DNA from: Pectobacterium parmentieri
GTDB lineage: Bacteria > Pseudomonadota > Gammaproteobacteria > Enterobacterales > Enterobacteriaceae
Direction: 5' to 3'
NCBI RefSeq assembly: GCF_001742145.1
Contig: NZ_CP015749.1
Location: forward strand, 4,526,001 to 4,590,000
DNA length: 64,000 bases
The notes beneath the pieces are model-generated. The model worked only from the letters and a program-made list of their open reading frames with translations. It was not told where the DNA came from and ran no database searches. Positions 16,075 through 27,220 of this stretch are shown in pieces; position 1 is the stretch's first letter; each line of letters opens with the position of its first letter. The translations under genes were made by a program, and so were the position numbers.

Positions 16075-17199
16075 TCACTCTCCTTGCTGTGTGGCTGGCG
16101 CCTGAGCCAGTAGGTTACGAACGCGCGTTTGCATCAGTTTTTCCAACAGCGCCTGACTTTGTAACTCGGCTGGGACATCGAGTGAAACCGACTGCTGGCT
16201 TAAGGCATCGAGCTGATCCAAAAAGGCCTGCGTCGTGGGGTCGGTGGTATTGAAGTAGGCGCGAACCCAGGTTGCTGCCGTTTCTAGTGACTGTTTGTAC
16301 ACTTCATTCTGGTGACGAGGAATGGCCTGTGCGGCAACCAACAGACGTGAACGGATGTTCTCACGCAGATACACATCCTGATTCGGTGCCAGCAGCGGTT
16401 CAGCGGCGCTGTCACGGCGGCGAATGGTGATGAAATCAGCCATGAAATTGTGCCAGCTTTTGCTCAAATTCTGACGCCACTCGCTCAATGAAGCGGATAG
16501 CTCGGTGCTGTTAGCGTCCATCGGAGCGTCATCGGCGTTGTTGTCAGCGAGTTGCAAGTTGTCCAACTGGTCAGTGAGCTGATTCACTTTCAGGATGATG
16601 CCGTCAAAATCGACTTGGCTAACGCCAGCCAGCGCCCCGATATCGTGGGTCAGGGCGCGGCGAATTTCTATCAGGCTGGGATCGTTCATTTCCGCCAGAC
16701 TGGCATCTGCGCTTTTCAGCAATGCGCCTGCGGTGGTGACGTCTTTATCGCTCCACAGCTTACGTCCTGCCAGTTTTACCAGAAAATCTGCCTGAGCGAT
16801 TAGCCAGGTATTGGTGTCATGGCTGGAAAGCGCCGCCAGCTTATCGCGCAATGCATCTGATTGACGCGTTAGCGCCTCAAGGCGCTGTGTGGCGGTGTCC
16901 TGTGCTTTGCTTTGCTGCTGTTGAGCGTCCAGCCACTGCTGCTGTTCCTGCTTGTGCTGCTGTTGCAAGGCGTTTAGCTGTGATTCCAGACGTTGAAGCG
17001 AAGCGGTTTCCCGTTGTGCCTGCTGGTGGCCGTGATAATACAATCCCGCGCCTATTGCCAGCGCAATCACGATGGCGATCGCCCCAAGCACGGCACCACT
17101 GCGCTTGGGCTGCGGTACGGGATCTTGCTGCTGATGAGCGGGTTCAACCCGTTCAGCAACCTCGTCGGATGGAGCTGTGGGGGTATGGTGTTCCGTCAT
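16075..17199 (-). CDS. hemX: HemX, uroporphyrinogen-III C-methyltransferase-like membrane protein
   Basis: A 374-residue protein: short cytoplasmic N-terminus, one membrane helix ([22 protein letters not shown], about 36-57), then a glutamine-rich coiled coil ([19 protein letters not shown]) and a periplasmic domain. It starts at ATG 17199 ([10 protein letters not shown]), matching the E. coli N-terminus MTEQEK. Despite its historical name it has no methyltransferase motif; the E. coli family member is of unclear function. The stop is two bases before hemY ATG, and hemD lies 23 bases upstream. Confidence 0.94.
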   Translation of the reverse strand: MTEHHTPTAPSDEVAERVEPAHQQQDPVPQPKRSGAVLGAIAIVIALAIGAGLYYHGHQQAQRETASLQRLESQLNALQQQHKQEQQQWLDAQQQQSKAQDTATQRLEALTRQSDALRDKLAALSSHDTNTWLIAQADFLVKLAGRKLWSDKDVTTAGALLKSADASLAEMNDPSLIEIRRALTHDIGALAGVSQVDFDGIILKVNQLTDQLDNLQLADNNADDAPMDANSTELSASLSEWRQNLSKSWHNFMADFITIRRRDSAAEPLLAPNQDVYLRENIRSRLLVAAQAIPRHQNEVYKQSLETAATWVRAYFNTTDPTTQAFLDQLDALSQQSVSLDVPAELQSQALLEKLMQTRVRNLLAQAPATQQGE

Positions 17200-17222
17200 A
17201 ATGGTACATCCCATGATCAGGT

Positions 17223-17963
17223 TTATTGTAGTGCGCGCACGAGCGCATCGTTATCGGCGTTATCGGCCACCCGGATATCATGCCAGCCGAGCTGACGCGC
17301 TTGTTCTGCCAGTCGTTCGCTAACGACGATCAACTGGCAGCCAAGTAGCCAGGAAGCCCGATAGTAATCAGGTACTAAAGTATAGATCCGTTGTAGCATT
17401 TCTCCGCTGGTAATCACCAGTTTGTCGATGCCTATTTGCTGCCAGTGGCGGCTTTGTTCCGAGCCATCATAGTGAACATCTCGGCGCTGATAGCATTCAC
17501 AGTAGGTTACCTGTGCGCCCCGCTCAGTCAACGTTTCACCTAGCAGCTCCCTTCCGCCGTTGCCGCGCAGTAATAGCGCTCGTTTCCCTGCAACATCTTG
17601 TAACTCAGGAAGTTGCAATAGCGTTTCGCTGGTTTCACGTTCAGGCGGGTAGATGACAGGGTGTGCGCTGATTTTATGTAAAGCCAGTGCCGTCGTGCGG
17701 CCAATGGCATAATAAGCGAGGTGGGCAGGCCAGCTTGTGCCCGTGCGCGTCAGCATGGGATCGGCGTAATGAATCGCGTGTTGTGAGAGCGCAAACACCA
17801 GGTCGTCGGTGTGTAGGGCTTGTAATTGCGCAGGCAGACCAGCGAGTTCTCGTCCAGGCGAAAACTCGATCAGCGGGCTGTGCCAGGCGTGGTAGCCGAG
17901 CTTTCTTAAACGGGTCACCAGTTGTTCGCCAGTGGGTGACGGACGGGTAACCAGAATCGTCAT
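17223..17963 (-). CDS. hemD: Uroporphyrinogen-III synthase
   Basis: A 246-residue protein, the same length as E. coli HemD. It cyclises hydroxymethylbilane to uroporphyrinogen III with inversion of ring D. The fold is two alpha/beta domains with few invariant residues; visible family blocks are the start [48 protein letters not shown] and the tyrosine-containing CECYQRR. It overlaps hemC by four bases (ATGA), so translation is coupled. Confidence 0.96.
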   Translation of the reverse strand: MTILVTRPSPTGEQLVTRLRKLGYHAWHSPLIEFSPGRELAGLPAQLQALHTDDLVFALSQHAIHYADPMLTRTGTSWPAHLAYYAIGRTTALALHKISAHPVIYPPERETSETLLQLPELQDVAGKRALLLRGNGGRELLGETLTERGAQVTYCECYQRRDVHYDGSEQSRHWQQIGIDKLVITSGEMLQRIYTLVPDYYRASWLLGCQLIVVSERLAEQARQLGWHDIRVADNADNDALVRALQ

Positions 17964-18901
17964 GATGAACTTGACCCTTGATAAACGGCCTGAAGGATGG
18001 CGCTGGCCCCTTTCGCTAACAGCTCTTCAGCCAAGGCAATGCCGATTTTTTCAGCGTCAACGACGCTTCCTTTACGTTCACCGACAATCATCTGGCTGCC
18101 ATCCGGTGCACCAACCAGCGCACGCAACCATAACGTATTGCCTTCCAGTTCGGCGTAGCTGCCAATCGGCACCTGACAGCCGCCTTCAAGGCGCACATTC
18201 ATCGCGCGTTCAGCCAATACGCGTGCGGCGGTATCGGTGTGATTGAGTGGGGCAAGGAGTTGGCGAATGCGATCGTCATCCAAACGGCATTCGATGCCGA
18301 TAGCGCCTTGTCCGACGGCAGGCAGAGACTCTTCCGGGCTTAACGCACAGCGGATGCGTTCTTCAAGCCCGAGGCGTTTCAGACCTGCGACAGCAAGAAT
18401 AATGGCGTCATACTCGCCGTTGTCCAGTTTTGACAGACGCGTACCGACATTGCCGCGCAAATCACGAATCACCAGATCGGGACGTCGGGCGCGCAGTTGG
18501 CACTGGCGGCGCAGGCTGGAGGTGCCGACACAACTGCCTTGCGGTAATTGGTCGAGGCTGTCGTAATGATTGGAAACAAAAGCGTCGCGTGGGTCGTCAC
18601 GTTCACAAATGGTGGTCAGGCCAAGGCCATCGGGAAATTCGACAGGCACATCTTTCATGGAATGAACGGCGATATCGGCGCGCCCTTCAAGCAGCGCGAG
18701 TTCCAGCTCTTTAACAAACAATCCCTTACCGCCAACCTTTGCCAGTGGCGTATCCAGAATGATGTCGCCGCGGGTCACCATCGGCACAAGTTCCACGGAT
18801 AAATCGGGGTAGAGATGGTTCAAACGCTGCTGAACATATCGTGCTTGCCATAAGGCCAGCGGGCTTTGTCGGGTGGCAATTCTAATAATATTGGCTAACA
18901 T
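17960..18901 (-). CDS. hemC: Hydroxymethylbilane synthase (porphobilinogen deaminase)
   Basis: A 313-residue enzyme that assembles four porphobilinogens on a dipyrromethane cofactor. The cofactor cysteine is in EGGCQVPIG near residue 242. Other motifs: [14 protein letters not shown] at the N-terminus, [14 protein letters not shown] (with the catalytic Asp84 region) and [14 protein letters not shown]. The start [12 protein letters not shown] at 18901 aligns with E. coli MLDNVLRIATRQ; thirteen upstream in-frame residues are not part of the family. It is the first gene of hemCDXY, divergent from cyaA. Confidence 0.97.
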   Translation of the reverse strand: MLANIIRIATRQSPLALWQARYVQQRLNHLYPDLSVELVPMVTRGDIILDTPLAKVGGKGLFVKELELALLEGRADIAVHSMKDVPVEFPDGLGLTTICERDDPRDAFVSNHYDSLDQLPQGSCVGTSSLRRQCQLRARRPDLVIRDLRGNVGTRLSKLDNGEYDAIILAVAGLKRLGLEERIRCALSPEESLPAVGQGAIGIECRLDDDRIRQLLAPLNHTDTAARVLAERAMNVRLEGGCQVPIGSYAELEGNTLWLRALVGAPDGSQMIVGERKGSVVDAEKIGIALAEELLAKGASAILQAVYQGSSSS

Positions 18902-19023
18902 GCTTGATACCGTTTTTATCATTTTCCGCCATCGTATCACTGATGGTGCGTTGGTGTCAGGTTGTGGGCATTAGCGGCGCGCCTTTAAAACGGTCTGAAA
19001 TTCGGGTGCCGCATACATAGAGA

Positions 19024-19150
<127 letters not shown>

Positions 19151-19238
19151 GCCGTGCTGATGAAGTCGGGTAGAAAAATTCCTAATAAAGCAAGATAGAT
19201 AAGTCTAACTTTCTTTACTTTCTTTACGCCCAATCAGC

Positions 19239-19260
19239 AAGGTGTTAAATTGATCACGTT
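19239..19260. promoter_or_regulatory. CRP site in the cyaA promoter region
   Basis: AAGGTGTTAAATTGATCACG is essentially the same as the CRP site that overlaps the main E. coli cyaA promoter, by which cAMP-CRP represses its own synthase. It lies about 100 bases before the cyaA start codon. Confidence 0.75.
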
Positions 19261-19357
19261 TCCAGCAATAATTCGCCAAACATTCTTCTAATTTTATCAT
19301 TGGCGAGTTTGGAACACGGGGTTTTTCTAGGCACTGGGATAAATCAGGCGAAGCGTC

Positions 19358-21916
19358 TTGTACTTCTACATCGAGACTTTGAAGCAAAGACTGGATGCGA
19401 TCAACCAACTGCGTGTTGACCGTGCTCTGGGAGCAATGAAGCCCGCTTTTCAGCAGGTTTACAGTCTTCTGCCCATTTTATTACATCATCATCACCCGTT
19501 GATGCCCGGCTACCTTGAAGGCAAGGTGCCTCACGGTATCTGCACTCACACGCCTGATGAAAAGCAGCAACAGTACCTTGATGGCATCGCGTTGCGCTGG
19601 GGCCAGTTTGACCGCTCTCATCCGCAGGGCGAGCTGCCGATCACGGGCATCTATTCAATGGGGAGCACCTCGTCTATCGGGCAGAGCTGTAGCTCCGATC
19701 TCGATATCTGGGTGTGCCATCAATCCTGGCTGGATAGCGAAGAGCGCCAACTCCTACAGAAAAAATGTACGCTGCTGGAGCAGTGGGCTGCGGCGCAGGG
19801 CGCTGAGGTCAGCTTCTTCCTGATGGATGAAAGCCGCTTCCGCCACAATGAAAGCGGTAGCCTGAGCGGTGAAGACTGCGGCACCATGCAACACATCCTG
19901 CTACTCGACGAATTTTACCGCACCGCTGTGCGTATGGCGGGTAAACGTATTCTGTGGAATATGGTGCCGGTCGAAGAAGAATCCCACTACGATGAATATG
20001 TGCTGTCGCTGTACTCACAGGGAGCGCTGGCACCGAACGAGTGGATGGATTTAGGCGGATTAAGCACGCTGTCGGCGGAAGAGTATTTCGGTGCGAGCCT
20101 TTGGCAGCTCTACAAAAGTATCGATTCCCCGTATAAAGCCGTGCTGAAAACGCTGCTGTTGGAAGCCTATTCCTGGGAATACCCGGATACCAGTCTGCTT
20201 TCGACTGAAATTAAAAAACGTCTGCATGATGGTGAGATCGTCTCTTTCGGCCTCGATCCTTACTGCATGATGTTGGATCGCGTGACGCACTATCTGACGG
20301 CGATCAACGATCCCACGCGTCTCGATCTGGCGCGTCGATGTTTCTATTTAAAAGTGTGTGAAAAGCTCTCCAGAGAACAAGCCTGTGTCGGCTGGCGTCG
20401 TCAGATTCTGAGCCAACTGGTGCAGGAATGGGGCTGGAGCGACGAGCATCTGGCGATGCTGGATAACCGCGCTAACTGGAAAATTGAACAGGTACGCGAA
20501 GCGCATAATGAATTGCTGGATGCGATGATGCAGACCTATCGCAACCTGATCCGCTTCGCCCGCCGCAATAATCTGAGCGTCAGCGCGAGCCCGCAGGATA
20601 TCGGTGTATTGACCCGTAAACTGTATGCCGCGTTTGAAGCGCTGCCGGGTAAAGTTACCCTGCTGAACCCACAAATTTCTCCCGATTTGTCGGAGCCGAA
20701 TTTAACCTTTATTTATGTTCCGCCGGGTCGTGCGAATCGTTCAGGCTGGTATCTGTACAATCAGGCACCGTCGATGGATGCGATCGTTAGCCATCAGCCG
20801 CTGGAATATAACCGCTATCTGAACAAACTGGTGGCATGGGCCTATTTTAATGGTCTGCTGACGCCGAGCACGCGCCTGTATATTAAAGGCAACGAGCTGT
20901 GTGACATCACGCGTCTGCAAGCGCTGGTGGACGATGTGGCTGGCCATTTCCCACTGCGTTTGCCTGCACCCACACCGAAGGCGCTGTATAGCCCGTGTGA
21001 AATTCGTCACTTGGCGATTATCGTTAATCTGGAACACGATCCGACCGCGGCTTTCCGTAACCAGGTCGTGCATTTCGATTTCCGTCATCTGGATGTGTTC
21101 AGCTTCGGCCAGCAGCAGCAGTGTCTGGTTGGCAGCATCGATCTGTTGTATCGCAACTCATGGAATGAAGTCCGTACTCTGCATTTCAGCGGCGAGCAGG
21201 CGGTGTTGGAAGCGTTAAAAACCATTCTGGGCAAAATGCATCAGGATGCGGCGCTGCCGGAATCGCTGGAAGTGTTCTGCTACAGCCAGCATCTGCGTGG
21301 GTTGATTCGTACCCGCGTGCAGCAGTTGGTCTCCGAATGCATTGAGCTACGGCTGACCAGTACGCGTCAGCAGGAGCCGGGGCGCTTCAAAGCGGTAAAA
21401 GTGGCGGGCCAAACCTGGGGCCTGTTCTTTGAGCGGTTGAGCGTGTCAGTGCAGAAATTGGAAAACGCGGTCGAATTTTATGGCGCGATTTCTAACAACA
21501 AACTGCAAGGCCAGCCAGTTCAGGTTGAAACCAACCATGTGCATTTACCAGCAGTCGTTGATGGCGTTGCCAGCGAAGGGATCATCCAGTTCTTCTTCGA
21601 AGATGTGACGGAAAATCAGGGCTTTAATATCTATATTCTGGATGAGTCGAATCGCGTTGAGGTGTATCACCACTGTGAAGGTAGTAAAGAAGAACTGGTG
21701 CGCGATGTCAGCCGCTTCTATTCATCTTCGCACGATCGCTTTACTTACGGTTCCAGCTTTATCAATTTCAACCTGCCGCAGTTCTACCAAATTGTACAGT
21801 TGGACGGCCGCACACAGGTCATCCCGTTCCGCAGCAGTGCACTTTCTCATCTGTGCATTACGCCCGTGGTCGGGGATGAGGTAATGACGATGAAGCAGCG
21901 GCTACAGATCCTCTAG
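19358..21916 (+). CDS. cyaA: Class I adenylate cyclase
   Basis: An 852-residue cytoplasmic enzyme (E. coli 848) making cAMP from ATP. The N-terminal catalytic half includes [18 protein letters not shown] (about residues 105-122), with the acidic metal ligands, and [20 protein letters not shown]; the C-terminal half is the glucose-responsive regulatory region. Translation begins at TTG 19358 (encoded [19 protein letters not shown]); the first in-frame ATG falls well inside the conserved N-terminus, so the weak TTG start, known to limit CyaA in E. coli, is kept here. It is divergent from hemC and carries a CRP site upstream. Confidence 0.97.
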   Translation: MYFYIETLKQRLDAINQLRVDRALGAMKPAFQQVYSLLPILLHHHHPLMPGYLEGKVPHGICTHTPDEKQQQYLDGIALRWGQFDRSHPQGELPITGIYSMGSTSSIGQSCSSDLDIWVCHQSWLDSEERQLLQKKCTLLEQWAAAQGAEVSFFLMDESRFRHNESGSLSGEDCGTMQHILLLDEFYRTAVRMAGKRILWNMVPVEEESHYDEYVLSLYSQGALAPNEWMDLGGLSTLSAEEYFGASLWQLYKSIDSPYKAVLKTLLLEAYSWEYPDTSLLSTEIKKRLHDGEIVSFGLDPYCMMLDRVTHYLTAINDPTRLDLARRCFYLKVCEKLSREQACVGWRRQILSQLVQEWGWSDEHLAMLDNRANWKIEQVREAHNELLDAMMQTYRNLIRFARRNNLSVSASPQDIGVLTRKLYAAFEALPGKVTLLNPQISPDLSEPNLTFIYVPPGRANRSGWYLYNQAPSMDAIVSHQPLEYNRYLNKLVAWAYFNGLLTPSTRLYIKGNELCDITRLQALVDDVAGHFPLRLPAPTPKALYSPCEIRHLAIIVNLEHDPTAAFRNQVVHFDFRHLDVFSFGQQQQCLVGSIDLLYRNSWNEVRTLHFSGEQAVLEALKTILGKMHQDAALPESLEVFCYSQHLRGLIRTRVQQLVSECIELRLTSTRQQEPGRFKAVKVAGQTWGLFFERLSVSVQKLENAVEFYGAISNNKLQGQPVQVETNHVHLPAVVDGVASEGIIQFFFEDVTENQGFNIYILDESNRVEVYHHCEGSKEELVRDVSRFYSSSHDRFTYGSSFINFNLPQFYQIVQLDGRTQVIPFRSSALSHLCITPVVGDEVMTMKQRLQIL

Positions 21917-21964
21917 TAACCGCCTGACACTCGGCTTTCAGCGTATTCAGAAAGGGATGTACTG

Positions 21965-23137
21965 ATGGATTCGTTGCAACGCCGAAATCTGATACTGCTG
22001 GCGCTCGGGCAAGGGCTGACTGGCAGTATTATTTCCCTGATGACGTTGTGTTCTACGCTGGTTGGCGTATCGATGACGCCTGTCCCTCTATTGACCACGC
22101 TACCGATTACCGCGACGGTGTGCGGCGCAGCGCTGATGATCTACACCGTTTCCTCATTGATGACAAAATATGGCAGGCGCAATACGTTCATCATCGGTAC
22201 GCTGATAGGGTTGTCTGGGGCGCTATTGGCGGCGGTGGCGATTGTGCTACACAGCTTCTCCCTCTTTGTGTTTTCAACGTTTGTTCTGGGAATGTCCTGC
22301 GCCTTTAATCAATATTATCGTTTTGCGGCTGCTGAAATTTTCACCGATAATCAGCAGAAAAACCGCGCAATCTCCTGGGTGATCAGCGGTGGTATTTTAG
22401 GGGGCTTCCTCGGTCCGTTTGCCGCCAGCCAATCTTCTCAACTCTGGGCATCGTACCCGTTTCTCGGTAGTTTTATCGCCGCCGGGTTGATCTGCATTGT
22501 GACCTCACTGCTGTTGCTCGGTCTTAAACTACCCCCGATGTCGGTGGTTACGGCTAGTGCTCAGCCTAGCGAACCGCTGGCATCGATTCTGAAAAGTCGA
22601 GCATTTTTGTTGGGAACCGCAAGTTGTTCCGTCGGATTTGTGGTGATGACGCTGTTAATGAACTCTGTACCGTTGGCGATGCACCAGCACCACTTTTCCG
22701 TTGGCCATAGCGCGACAGTTTTACAATGGCATTTTGTCGCTATGTATGCGCCTGCACTGCTATTAGTGCTGCTAGCGAAACGGTTGACGCCGGTTCAGGT
22801 CGTGGCGATCGGCGTGACTTGTAACGTGGTTGGTGTGGTGGTCGCGCTGAGTGGTTTGACGTTCTGGCACTTTCTTTTTGCGCTGATGTTGTTTGGTATC
22901 GGGTGGGCGTTTATGTTCAACGGTGGGACATTTATGCTGAATGCTTTTACCCATTCTGTGCATAAATCTCGCTTGCAGGGCATTAACTCGTTGCTGATTT
23001 ACCTGCCTAACGCACTGGCGTCTCTGTCTGCCGGTAGCCTGATGGCGCTAACCAGCGGCTGGCCGCTGGTGAATATGGTCGGTATTGGCATGCTGTTGTT
23101 GCTGGTACTGGTGCCGACCGTTCTGGGACGGCGCTGA
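21965..23137 (+). CDS. MFS transporter, substrate unknown
   Basis: A 390-residue major facilitator with about 12 predicted helices. The conserved loop 2-3 motif is visible as SSLMTKYGRRNTFIIGTLIG (about residues 63-82, matching G-x-x-D-R-x-G-R-R only loosely), and helix 5 has GGILGGFLGPFAA. AAAGGGATG gives a good ribosome binding site before ATG 21965. It sits between cyaA and cyaY, where E. coli has no such gene, so it is a lineage-specific insertion. It most resembles sugar or drug efflux-type MFS proteins, but no substrate can be assigned. Confidence 0.85.
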   Translation: MDSLQRRNLILLALGQGLTGSIISLMTLCSTLVGVSMTPVPLLTTLPITATVCGAALMIYTVSSLMTKYGRRNTFIIGTLIGLSGALLAAVAIVLHSFSLFVFSTFVLGMSCAFNQYYRFAAAEIFTDNQQKNRAISWVISGGILGGFLGPFAASQSSQLWASYPFLGSFIAAGLICIVTSLLLLGLKLPPMSVVTASAQPSEPLASILKSRAFLLGTASCSVGFVVMTLLMNSVPLAMHQHHFSVGHSATVLQWHFVAMYAPALLLVLLAKRLTPVQVVAIGVTCNVVGVVVALSGLTFWHFLFALMLFGIGWAFMFNGGTFMLNAFTHSVHKSRLQGINSLLIYLPNALASLSAGSLMALTSGWPLVNMVGIGMLLLLVLVPTVLGRR

Positions 23138-23174
23138 GGTACGCTGAACCGTGATACCATTGAAAATACGGCAG

Positions 23175-23495
23175 TTACTCGAAGTGAACGGTTTCCCCGG
23201 CCTGCGCCGAGCAGGCTGATGACAGCAATACGAGAAAGTCTTCACCGCTGCGATTGCATACCCAGCGTTCCGCCTGAAGGGCGAAGTGGTAGCCACCCGC
23301 TTTGGTCGCTAACCAAATTTGGTGCAGCGGCTCCTGCCGATTAATCACGATTTTGCTGCCGTTCTCAAAACTCAGCGTCATTACGCCGCCGTTGATTTCG
23401 TAATCGATGTCGGCATCACCCTCAAACCGATCCAGCGTTTCTTCCAACTGAAGCATGAGTTTGTCGGCTAATTGGTGGAACTCGCTATCGTTCAT
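23175..23495 (-). CDS. cyaY: Frataxin homologue CyaY
   Basis: A 106-residue frataxin-family protein, same length as E. coli. It begins [13 protein letters not shown] and has the acidic first helix ([19 protein letters not shown]), which binds iron, and the beta-sheet block [17 protein letters not shown] that contacts IscS. It modulates iron-sulfur cluster assembly. It is transcribed alone, divergent from lptM and convergent with the MFS gene. Confidence 0.96.
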   Translation of the reverse strand: MNDSEFHQLADKLMLQLEETLDRFEGDADIDYEINGGVMTLSFENGSKIVINRQEPLHQIWLATKAGGYHFALQAERWVCNRSGEDFLVLLSSACSAQAGETVHFE

Positions 23496-23572
23496 TTTCG
23501 ATTCCTATTGATTTTCATGATCCACCTGCGATTATAGAGAGCATACGAGTATTAATGACAGGTCTTAACGTA

Positions 23573-23740
23573 ATGAAAAACGCATTTCGCCCACTTCTTC
23601 TGGTGTTATCAGTGGTGAGTTTACTCGGTTGCGGCCTGAAAGGTCCGCTTTATATGCCAACCGATAGCAAGTCCGGCGCGTCAACGACTCAGCAAAATGA
23701 GAACCAGCCGCCGCAAAAGAAACCGTCAATGCGTCCTTAA
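23573..23740 (+). CDS. lptM: LPS translocon maturation lipoprotein LptM (YifL)
   Basis: A 55-residue lipoprotein. The signal peptide ends in lipobox SLLGC (Cys20), immediately followed by the family hallmark GLKGPLY; the rest is a low-complexity Q/N/P-rich tail. ATG 23573 gives MKNAFRPLLL, matching E. coli MKNVFKAL; an ATG six codons earlier is less likely. LptM helps LptD reach its native disulfide arrangement at the outer membrane. It precedes dapF by 77 bases. Confidence 0.93.
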   Translation: MKNAFRPLLLVLSVVSLLGCGLKGPLYMPTDSKSGASTTQQNENQPPQKKPSMRP

Positions 23741-23817
23741 TGTGTGACGACAACCAATAACAACAGGTCACGTATACGTTTATCGCGCCCGGTTAAGTAA
23801 GCGGGGGAGTCAGGATA

Positions 23818-24642
23818 ATGCAGTTCGCTAAGATGCACGGATTAGGCAACGATTTCATGGTTGTTGATGCCGTTACGCAAAACGTTTATTTTTCACCCGA
23901 ACTGATTCGTCGTTTGGCGGATCGGCACTGTGGTGTGGGTTTCGACCAACTATTGGTGGTCGAGCCGCCCTACGATCCTGAACTGGATTTTCATTACCGT
24001 ATTTTTAACGCGGATGGTAGTGAAGTGGCGCAGTGCGGTAATGGCGCGCGCTGTTTTGCCCGCTTTGTGCGCCTGAAAGGGCTGACCAACAAGCGTGATA
24101 TCGCCGTGAGTACGCAGACTGGCCGGATGGTGCTATCTGTGACGGACGATGAACTGGTGCGCGTTAATATGGGTGAGCCGAATTTCGAGCCGCAACAGGT
24201 GCCTTTTCGCGCAGTCAAAGCGGAGAAAACTTACATCATGCGTGCCGACGAACACACGGTACTTTGTGGCGTGGTGTCGATGGGCAACCCGCACTGTGTG
24301 ATTCAGGTTGACGACGTGGAAACGGCGAAGGTGGAAACGCTGGGGCCGTTGCTGGAAAGTCACGAGCGCTTTCCTGAGCGTGCCAACATCGGTTTTATGC
24401 AGATCGTCGATAGCCAGACTGTCCGTCTGCGGGTGTACGAACGCGGTGCGGGAGAAACGCAGGCGTGCGGTAGCGGCGCGTGCGCAGCGGTGGCGGTCGG
24501 TATCCTGCAGGGGTCATTGTCCGCGAAAGTTCGCGTATCGCTGCCGGGCGGGGAGTTGAATATTCAGTGGGATGGGCCGGGGCATCCGTTATTCATGACC
24601 GGGCCTGCAACGCATGTCTACGATGGATTTATTCATTTATGA
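23818..24642 (+). CDS. dapF: Diaminopimelate epimerase
   Basis: A 274-residue enzyme (same length as E. coli) converting LL- to meso-diaminopimelate for lysine and peptidoglycan. Both catalytic cysteines are present: [13 protein letters not shown] (about residue 73) and [15 protein letters not shown] (about 217). It begins [17 protein letters not shown]. Its TGA overlaps the start of the next gene (ATGA), starting the tightly coupled dapF-yigA-xerC-yigB operon. Confidence 0.97.
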   Translation: MQFAKMHGLGNDFMVVDAVTQNVYFSPELIRRLADRHCGVGFDQLLVVEPPYDPELDFHYRIFNADGSEVAQCGNGARCFARFVRLKGLTNKRDIAVSTQTGRMVLSVTDDELVRVNMGEPNFEPQQVPFRAVKAEKTYIMRADEHTVLCGVVSMGNPHCVIQVDDVETAKVETLGPLLESHERFPERANIGFMQIVDSQTVRLRVYERGAGETQACGSGACAAVAVGILQGSLSAKVRVSLPGGELNIQWDGPGHPLFMTGPATHVYDGFIHL

Positions 24643-25343
24643 AGAATGTCGAGGAACAGGCAGAACGCGAGATCGCACTCAGTGACGAGATGGTTTTGCA
24701 GTTCCTGCAACAAAATCCTGATTTTTTTATCCGCAATGCGCGTCCCGTCGAACAGATGCGTATTCCTCATCCCGTCCGGGGAACCGTTTCGCTGGTGGAA
24801 TGGCAACTGGCACGTCAGCGTAACCATATCACCCAGCTTGAGGAAGAAATCACGCTGTTGATGGAGCAAGCGGGGGCGAATGAAGTGCTGTTCAACCGCC
24901 TGCTTGGGTTACAAACCGAATTGGCATCGGCGGATAGCCTCACGGATATGTTAGATCGGTTGCAGCGCTGGGCGCGTCAGCTTGGTCTGGCGGGGGCAAC
25001 GGTTCGCCTGTTTAGCGACAAATGGCGCATTGGTGCGCCTTCGGGTTTTACCCACCTTGGGCTAAATCGCTCTACCTTTGAGCCGTTGCGCATTCAGCGT
25101 TTTGGACAACAGAACCACTACCTTGGCAGCCTGAATGGACCGGAACTGTTACTGCTGCTACCGCAGGCCAGACAGGTTGGGTCGGTCGCGCTATCGCTGA
25201 TGGGCAATCATCACGATTTGGGCGTGCTGATTTTCAGCAGCCGTGACAGCTACCATTATCAGGATGGCATGGGAACCGTACTGCTTCAGCAAATGGCTAT
25301 GATGTTGCCTGCGATGCTGGCACGCTGGGTTGAGCGGGTATGA
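24639..25343 (+). CDS. yigA: DUF484 family protein YigA
   Basis: A 234-residue cytoplasmic protein with a GAF-like DUF484 fold. It starts [19 protein letters not shown] at ATG 24639, overlapping the dapF stop. Typical parts are [29 protein letters not shown] and a coiled-coil segment ([11 protein letters not shown]). The gene is always found between dapF and xerC in enterics; its function is unknown, although association with XerC/chromosome dimer resolution has been assumed from position only. Confidence 0.93.
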   Translation: MKNVEEQAEREIALSDEMVLQFLQQNPDFFIRNARPVEQMRIPHPVRGTVSLVEWQLARQRNHITQLEEEITLLMEQAGANEVLFNRLLGLQTELASADSLTDMLDRLQRWARQLGLAGATVRLFSDKWRIGAPSGFTHLGLNRSTFEPLRIQRFGQQNHYLGSLNGPELLLLLPQARQVGSVALSLMGNHHDLGVLIFSSRDSYHYQDGMGTVLLQQMAMMLPAMLARWVERV

Positions 25344-26275
25344 GCCGACAGCCTACATCATCGGAGTTACCTTCCTCTTCTCTTTTACAAACGGATGTTG
25401 ATGCCTTCCTGCGTTATCTGAAAGCAGAACGCCAGTTAAGTCCGTTGACACTGACCAGCTATTCGCGCCAATTATCTGCGGTTATCACGATACTCTCCGC
25501 TGCGGGCGTGGTTGACTGGCGCAAGCTAGACGCCTCTGGCGTGCGCTCCGTGGTGTCCCGCAGTAAACGCGATGGGCTACATTCAGCGAGTCTTGCGCTA
25601 CGTCTATCGGCATTACGCAGCTTTCTCGATTGGATGGTGTCACGCGGTGTGCTGACGGCAAACCCGGCTAAAGGGGTATCCACGCCGCGAGCTGGACGCC
25701 CGTTGCCTAAGAATATGGATGTGGATGAGATGAATTGCCTGCTGGAGATCGATCTGGACGATCCCCTTGCGGTGCGCGATCGTACGATGCTGGAAGTGAT
25801 GTACGGTGCGGGGCTGCGTCTGGCAGAGCTGGTTGGCATGGATTATCAGCATATCGATCTGGCAAGCGGTGAAGTCTGGGTGGTGGGGAAAGGCAGCAAA
25901 GAGCGCAAATTACCGATAGGAAAAACGGCGGTAACCTGGTTGGAACGCTGGCTGGCGCTGCGTGAACTGTTCGGCCCACAGGATAATGCTGTGTTTATCT
26001 CCAATCAGGGGCGACGCATTTCGATGCGCAACGTGCAAAAGCGTTTTGCCGAGTGGGGCGTTAAGCAAGGTGTTAATAGCCATGTTCATCCACATAAGCT
26101 GCGCCACTCCTTTGCGACGCACATGCTGGAATCCAGCGGTGATTTACGTGCGGTCCAAGAGTTGCTTGGCCACGCTAACCTGACCACAACGCAGATTTAC
26201 ACCCATCTTGATTTTCAACATTTAGCCTCTGTGTACGATGCTGCGCATCCACGCGCCAAACGAGGGAAGCCCTGA
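25340..26275 (+). CDS. xerC: Tyrosine site-specific recombinase XerC
   Basis: A 311-residue recombinase that with XerD resolves chromosome dimers at dif. N-terminal SAM-like DNA-binding domain about 18-105, catalytic domain from about 115. Catalytic residues can be placed: Arg in [10 protein letters not shown], Lys in [10 protein letters not shown], His-x-x-Arg in [14 protein letters not shown], His in [11 protein letters not shown] and the nucleophile Tyr in IYTHLDF. Its ATG overlaps the yigA stop. It is about 13 residues longer than E. coli XerC, the excess lying in the N-terminal tail. Confidence 0.96.
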   Translation: MSRQPTSSELPSSSLLQTDVDAFLRYLKAERQLSPLTLTSYSRQLSAVITILSAAGVVDWRKLDASGVRSVVSRSKRDGLHSASLALRLSALRSFLDWMVSRGVLTANPAKGVSTPRAGRPLPKNMDVDEMNCLLEIDLDDPLAVRDRTMLEVMYGAGLRLAELVGMDYQHIDLASGEVWVVGKGSKERKLPIGKTAVTWLERWLALRELFGPQDNAVFISNQGRRISMRNVQKRFAEWGVKQGVNSHVHPHKLRHSFATHMLESSGDLRAVQELLGHANLTTTQIYTHLDFQHLASVYDAAHPRAKRGKP

Positions 26276-26991
26276 TGCATTTTTACCGACCTCTTGGTCC
26301 GATCCGTGCGATCACGTTCGATCTGGATGACACGCTGTACGACAACGCGGACGTCATTCGACGCACGGGGCAAGAGTCAATCCGCTTCCTGCAAGCGTAC
26401 CATCCTGCGCTTCGTGATTTTCAGGCGGATGATTTCCAAAACTTACGCCAGACCTTGCTAGAGCGTGAGCCAGATATCTATCACGACGTTACCGAATGGC
26501 GTCGCCGTGCGGTTGAACTGGCGATGTTAGATCGTGGCCTAAGTGTCGCAGAGTCTAAGGATGGCGCAAAAGCAGCAATGGAAAATTTTGCCCACTGGCG
26601 TAGCCAGATTACGATTACGGAAGAGACGCACCAAACGTTGGCAGCATTAGCCAAGAAAGTGCCGCTGGCGGCGATTACCAACGGCAACGCTGAACCGCAT
26701 CGGTTTGGTCTGGAAGGTTATTTTTCTTTCACCCTGCGTGCCGGTCCAGATGGTCGCGCCAAGCCGTTTGATGACATGTACCATCTGGCGGCGGAAAAAC
26801 TCAATCTGCCTTTGCATGAGATTCTGCATGTCGGCGACGATCTCACGACCGATGTCGCGGGGTCGATCCGCTGCGGTATGCAAGCCTGCTGGATTAACCT
26901 GCGTGAAGGCAGCCTGACGCAGATTGGGGATGCCCGACTGCTGCCGCATATTGAAATTTCGCGGTTGGCATCGCTGTCGGCGTTGTTATAA
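26275..26991 (+). CDS. yigB: HAD-family phosphatase YigB (FMN/riboflavin pathway)
   Basis: A 238-residue HAD hydrolase, same length as E. coli. Motif I is [12 protein letters not shown] (about residues 14-25), motif II ITNGN, motif III Lys in RAKPF and motif [11 protein letters not shown]. In E. coli YigB dephosphorylates FMN and the riboflavin precursor 5-amino-6-ribitylamino-uracil phosphate. Its ATG shares one base with the xerC stop. It closes the dapF operon. Confidence 0.94.
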   Translation: MHFYRPLGPIRAITFDLDDTLYDNADVIRRTGQESIRFLQAYHPALRDFQADDFQNLRQTLLEREPDIYHDVTEWRRRAVELAMLDRGLSVAESKDGAKAAMENFAHWRSQITITEETHQTLAALAKKVPLAAITNGNAEPHRFGLEGYFSFTLRAGPDGRAKPFDDMYHLAAEKLNLPLHEILHVGDDLTTDVAGSIRCGMQACWINLREGSLTQIGDARLLPHIEISRLASLSALL

Positions 26992-27220
26992 TCACGGCAT
27001 TAATCTGTATAAGAGCTAATCCCATTAGGGCTATTTCATTTGCCATTTTGAACCAGGGCAGTGCTCAAAATCCTCACGTACTGGTGTACGCTCCGGTTTT
27101 TGCGCGCTGTCCGTGTCCAAACTGGCCGCACCAATAACGCCTACTGGAATAGGCTCTACATCACCAGTGGAAACGCCCCTGATATGCGCGGTGTTTCCCG
27201 TCACCGGATAACCCGTACCT
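26992..27220. repeat. uvrD upstream region with a probable dispersed intergenic repeat
   Basis: The 229 bases between yigB and uvrD contain GCAGTGCTCAAAATCCTCACG, GTACTGGTGTAC, GCTCCGGTTTTTGCGCGCTG and CAAACTGGCCGC. I recall this phrase as recurring between genes in Pectobacterium, Serratia and Yersinia, but only one copy is in this window, so it cannot be confirmed here. No clear LexA box (CTG-N10-CAG) is visible, although uvrD is SOS-induced in E. coli. Confidence 0.35.

Noticed and set aside
26992..27020. ATCTGTATAAGAGCTAATC as a LexA box of uvrD
   Set aside because: Only the left half (CTGTAT) fits; the right half lacks ACAG.
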